36,004 nucleotides of DNA from Acidobacteriota bacterium (lineage in GTDB: Bacteria; Acidobacteriota; Terriglobia; Bryobacterales; Bryobacteraceae), in assembly GCA_016871015.1 (NCBI GenBank), contig VFZX01000031.1:1-36004 (forward strand), given 5' to 3'. The notes below the pieces were generated by a model. It was given only the letters and a program-made list of their open reading frames with translations, made no database searches and was not told the DNA's origin. The position numbers were made by a program, and so were the translations under genes. This document shows, piece after piece, positions 34,105 through 36,004 of the stretch; the first letter of the stretch is position 1; each line of letters starts with the position of its first letter.

Positions 34105-35271
34105 TCAAATCCCCAAAAGTTCCAGTACTCTCCAACCCGCGTCCCATGTAAAATACTCGGCGAAGAACTGGCGCCCCGCCCCGCCGATGCGTTCGCGCAA
34201 CGCTGTATCCTCAATCAATCGTGTGACTTGGGAGGTAAACTGGCGGGGCGCATCGGCTATCAGCAGGTGCGTCCCATCGCGGCACCCCAGCCCCTCCGCA
34301 CCGGTCGATGTCGAAACCACGGGCACTCCGGCCATCCACGCCTCAAGGATCTTGATCCGGGTGCCGCTGCCTGAGAGCAGTGGCACCACGGCGGCGAGCG
34401 ATCCGGCGAGGTACGGGATGGCATCGTCCACCGGGCCCGTGAGCGTGATCCGCGGCGCGCCACGGATCACGTCCCTCACGGCATTGGGATTCTTGCCCAG
34501 GATCCACCACTCGAGTCCAGGATGCGTGGCAGAGAGTTCCGGCCAGATGTTGCGCGCGAAGTGGGCCACGGCTTCGAGATTCGGCTGGTACTCGAGATTG
34601 CCGGAGAAGATGACGCGCGGCTGTGGTGCGGTGGCCGGGACGCTTCGCGCCGGGATCGTGTTCGGATACACGTGACCGGTTCCGGCGCGCTCGCGGTCCG
34701 CTTCCGAGGCCGTCAGGACCGTATCGAAGCGGGGCAGCAGCTCACGCTCCCACCGGGCGGCGCTATCGGCGAACCGCTGGTAGAGCGGCGCGAGCATCCG
34801 GTGCGCTGACCGCGCGTAGGCGGTGTACAGCGCGGACTCGATGTTGTGCAGATCGAGTACCAGCCGGCGCGCGCTCCCACGGAGCGGCTCACCGTAGGAT
34901 GCGCACCAGAAGTGCTCGACAATTGCGGTGTCCCATTGGCGTCCACGCGCGAATGCGGCTGCCGAGGCTTCGTGTCCGGCGAACCGGTCGTTGAGCGGCG
35001 GAACGTCCCGCCAGGCACGGCCGAGATTCCGGACCAGCCGCGCGGGCGCGGACCTGGAATGGCGCGGCAGGTCGATGAGGAGCGTGTCCTCCACCAGTCC
35101 GGCTGGCAGCGCGGCGCGGGGATCCGTTGAGCCTGCCTCTCGGAAAAAGATCGCGTCCAGCCGGTAGCGCCGGGCCAGATACTGCATCACCGCGGCCGTG
35201 CGGATCGCACCGCCCCCGTGCATCGGGTAGGGAGCCTCGGGACACAGGATCAGCGCGCGGCCGGATAGCAA
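34105..35271 (-). CDS. Family 4-like glycosyltransferase, TTG start
   Basis: A 388-residue GT-B enzyme. It has the N-terminal ALILCPEAPYPMHGGGAIR, the linker VIFSGNLEYQPNLEAV, and GSGTRIKILEAWMAGVPVVSTSTGAEGL near the C-terminus. The pattern resembles the group of exosortase/EPS-associated sugar transferases. The only in-frame start is TTG at 35271, since an in-frame TAG lies upstream. It is the first gene of the minus-strand cluster, and a divergent secreted PPC gene starts 26 bp away. The glycosyltransferase call is firm. Confidence 0.88.
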   Translation of the reverse strand: MLSGRALILCPEAPYPMHGGGAIRTAAVMQYLARRYRLDAIFFREAGSTDPRAALPAGLVEDTLLIDLPRHSRSAPARLVRNLGRAWRDVPPLNDRFAGHEASAAAFARGRQWDTAIVEHFWCASYGEPLRGSARRLVLDLHNIESALYTAYARSAHRMLAPLYQRFADSAARWERELLPRFDTVLTASEADRERAGTGHVYPNTIPARSVPATAPQPRVIFSGNLEYQPNLEAVAHFARNIWPELSATHPGLEWWILGKNPNAVRDVIRGAPRITLTGPVDDAIPYLAGSLAAVVPLLSGSGTRIKILEAWMAGVPVVSTSTGAEGLGCRDGTHLLIADAPRQFTSQVTRLIEDTALRERIGGAGRQFFAEYFTWDAGWRVLELLGI

Positions 35272-35297
35272 ACCTGCATGCTACCATCGGCGAAGCC

Positions 35298-35846
35298 ATG
35301 AAATCATTGCGAGTATTGATCGTTGCGGCGCTGTTCCTCGCGCCGGCCTTCTGCGAAAAATCCCGGACCGAGATCGTGAAGGCCACCACGCCCCACGACG
35401 ACTCCAAACCGAATAGCAACAAGGTGCCGGACGTTCTGGCGATCAACGGCCAACTCCAGCGGGTGGTGGTCCTGCGGTTCAAGTTCCAGGCGGATCTGCT
35501 GGCGGGGATCGAGAAGATGGTGAAAGAGCAGAAGATCCGGAACGCGGTGATTCTGGCCGGTATCGGATCCCTGCGGAACTACCATGTCCATTCGGTGAGC
35601 AACCGGGACTTCCCGTCGAAGAACATCTTCATCAAGGACACGGACACGCCGGCCGACATCATCAGCATCAATGGGTACGTGATCGACGGCCGGGTCCACG
35701 CGCATATGACGCTGACCGATGGGGACAGGGCGTGGGGCGGCCACATCGAGCCAGCGAACTCGGTGTTCACCTTCGCGATCGTGACGCTGGGGGTGTTCGC
35801 GGATGGCGTGGATTTGAGCAAGGTGGACGACAAGACGTTCCGGTAG
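35298..35846 (+). CDS. Secreted PPC (DUF296) domain protein
   Basis: A 182-residue protein. ATG at 35298 is preferred because it opens MKSLRVLIVAALFLAPAFCE, a signal peptide; a longer frame has no signal. The mature protein is a single PPC/DUF296 domain: LQRVVVLRFKFQADLLAGIEKM, AVILAGIGSLRN, then GRVHAHMTLTD (131-141) with a histidine pair at 134-136 and GGHI (147-150). The His residues in such domains are likely a metal site. In plants the fold occurs with AT-hook DNA binding; bacterial versions are single-domain proteins of unknown role. A secreted form is unexpected. Confidence 0.88.
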   Translation: MKSLRVLIVAALFLAPAFCEKSRTEIVKATTPHDDSKPNSNKVPDVLAINGQLQRVVVLRFKFQADLLAGIEKMVKEQKIRNAVILAGIGSLRNYHVHSVSNRDFPSKNIFIKDTDTPADIISINGYVIDGRVHAHMTLTDGDRAWGGHIEPANSVFTFAIVTLGVFADGVDLSKVDDKTFR

Positions 35847-35880
35847 GAACCGCCGTCCACCTGGATTGTTGGATTGCCTA

Positions 35881-36004
35881 GGAGCCTGTCCGAGAATTCC
35901 CGAACATCGTGGGAACGGATAGAACAAAACCAGTACATAATGTTTTATGCCCAAGGGGTACCGCGCCTACAACCCGGACCAGGATCTGCTACTGCCACCG
36001 AGCT
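35881..36004 (+). mobile_element. Left end of an IS1182-like insertion sequence
   Basis: The GAGCCTGTCCGAGAATT segment (35882-) has the look of an insertion-sequence terminal inverted repeat, and a transposase N-terminus starts 66 bp further on. The palindrome CTAG (35878-35881) lies at the boundary and may be the target. A possible -10 CATAAT (35936-35941) precedes the transposase ATG. The right end is beyond the window, so the family and target duplication cannot be confirmed. Confidence 0.6.
35947..36004 (+). CDS. IS1182-like transposase, N-terminal fragment cut by window edge
   Basis: ATG at 35947 opens MPKGYRAYNPDQDLLLPPS, which matches the usual start of IS1182/IS5-type DDE transposases (M.k.yR.YdpdQ.lLLPPS). 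Nineteen codons are visible. The DDE residues lie outside the window. It is the last feature on the plus strand. Confidence 0.8.
   Translation, partial: MPKGYRAYNPDQDLLLPPS

Noticed and set aside
1-36004. CRISPR array or direct-repeat system
   Set aside because: No regularly spaced repeats of 20-40 bp with unique spacers and no cas gene were seen.

Overview
The window is high-GC, gene-dense bacterial DNA with no phage, CRISPR or rRNA. The gene set suggests a member of the Acidobacteriota, probably near Solibacter/Bryobacter. The clues are a DUF1549/DUF1553 plus DUF1501 pair followed by a secreted Ig-like protein, an ankyrin / c-type haem / squalene-cyclase-repeat protein, a Tat-type sulfatase, Uma2 and secreted PPC-domain proteins. 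This assignment rests on gene content and recall of similar genomes, not on a search.

Layout. (1) 1-3.3 kb: the edge of a possible leftward gene, an AroE-family dehydrogenase, tRNA-Arg(UCG) squeezed between two convergent genes, the ankyrin/haem protein, and a 455-bp stretch with a possible gene remnant. (2) 3.3-9.85 kb, minus strand, closely spaced: outer-membrane alginate-export-type barrel, ABC ATPase, ABC-2 permease fused to a degenerate amidohydrolase, a beta-sandwich-like protein ending in a DUF59 domain, and Uma2. This is the most unusual block. (3) 9.9-15.1 kb: sulfatase, a small orphan, PilZ, then a catabolic group (enolase-superfamily enzyme, acetamidase/formamidase, amidohydrolase_2) with a 28-29-bp divergent promoter region. 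(4) 15.1-15.4 kb: a hairpin-rich intergenic region. (5) 15.4-22.9 kb, plus strand, one likely operon: DUF1549/1553, DUF1501, an Ig-like surface protein, and a NitT/TauT-type ABC ATPase and permease without a visible binding protein. (6) 22.9-35.27 kb, minus strand: twelve genes, mostly overlapping by a few bases. They start with cell-surface glycan genes (two GT4 enzymes, DUF3108, a GT-methyltransferase fusion, a Wzm-like permease with an extra N-terminal domain). Housekeeping genes follow (YebC, RuvC, an exported orphan, a TlpA-like protein, DeoB, a nucleotide-pyrophosphatase-like enzyme, TpiA). (7) 35.3-36.0 kb: a secreted PPC protein and the left end of an IS1182-like element cut by the window edge.

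How they fit together: the glycan cluster looks like export and modification of a surface polysaccharide. The ABC/alginate-export block may be an export or uptake unit for a polysaccharide or small molecule (inference). The central plus-strand operon pairs Planctomycetes/Acidobacteria-type secreted proteins with an importer. No known defence system was recognised. The best candidates for undescribed biology are the in-frame fusions at 5718-7454, 3942-5705 and 29094-30317.
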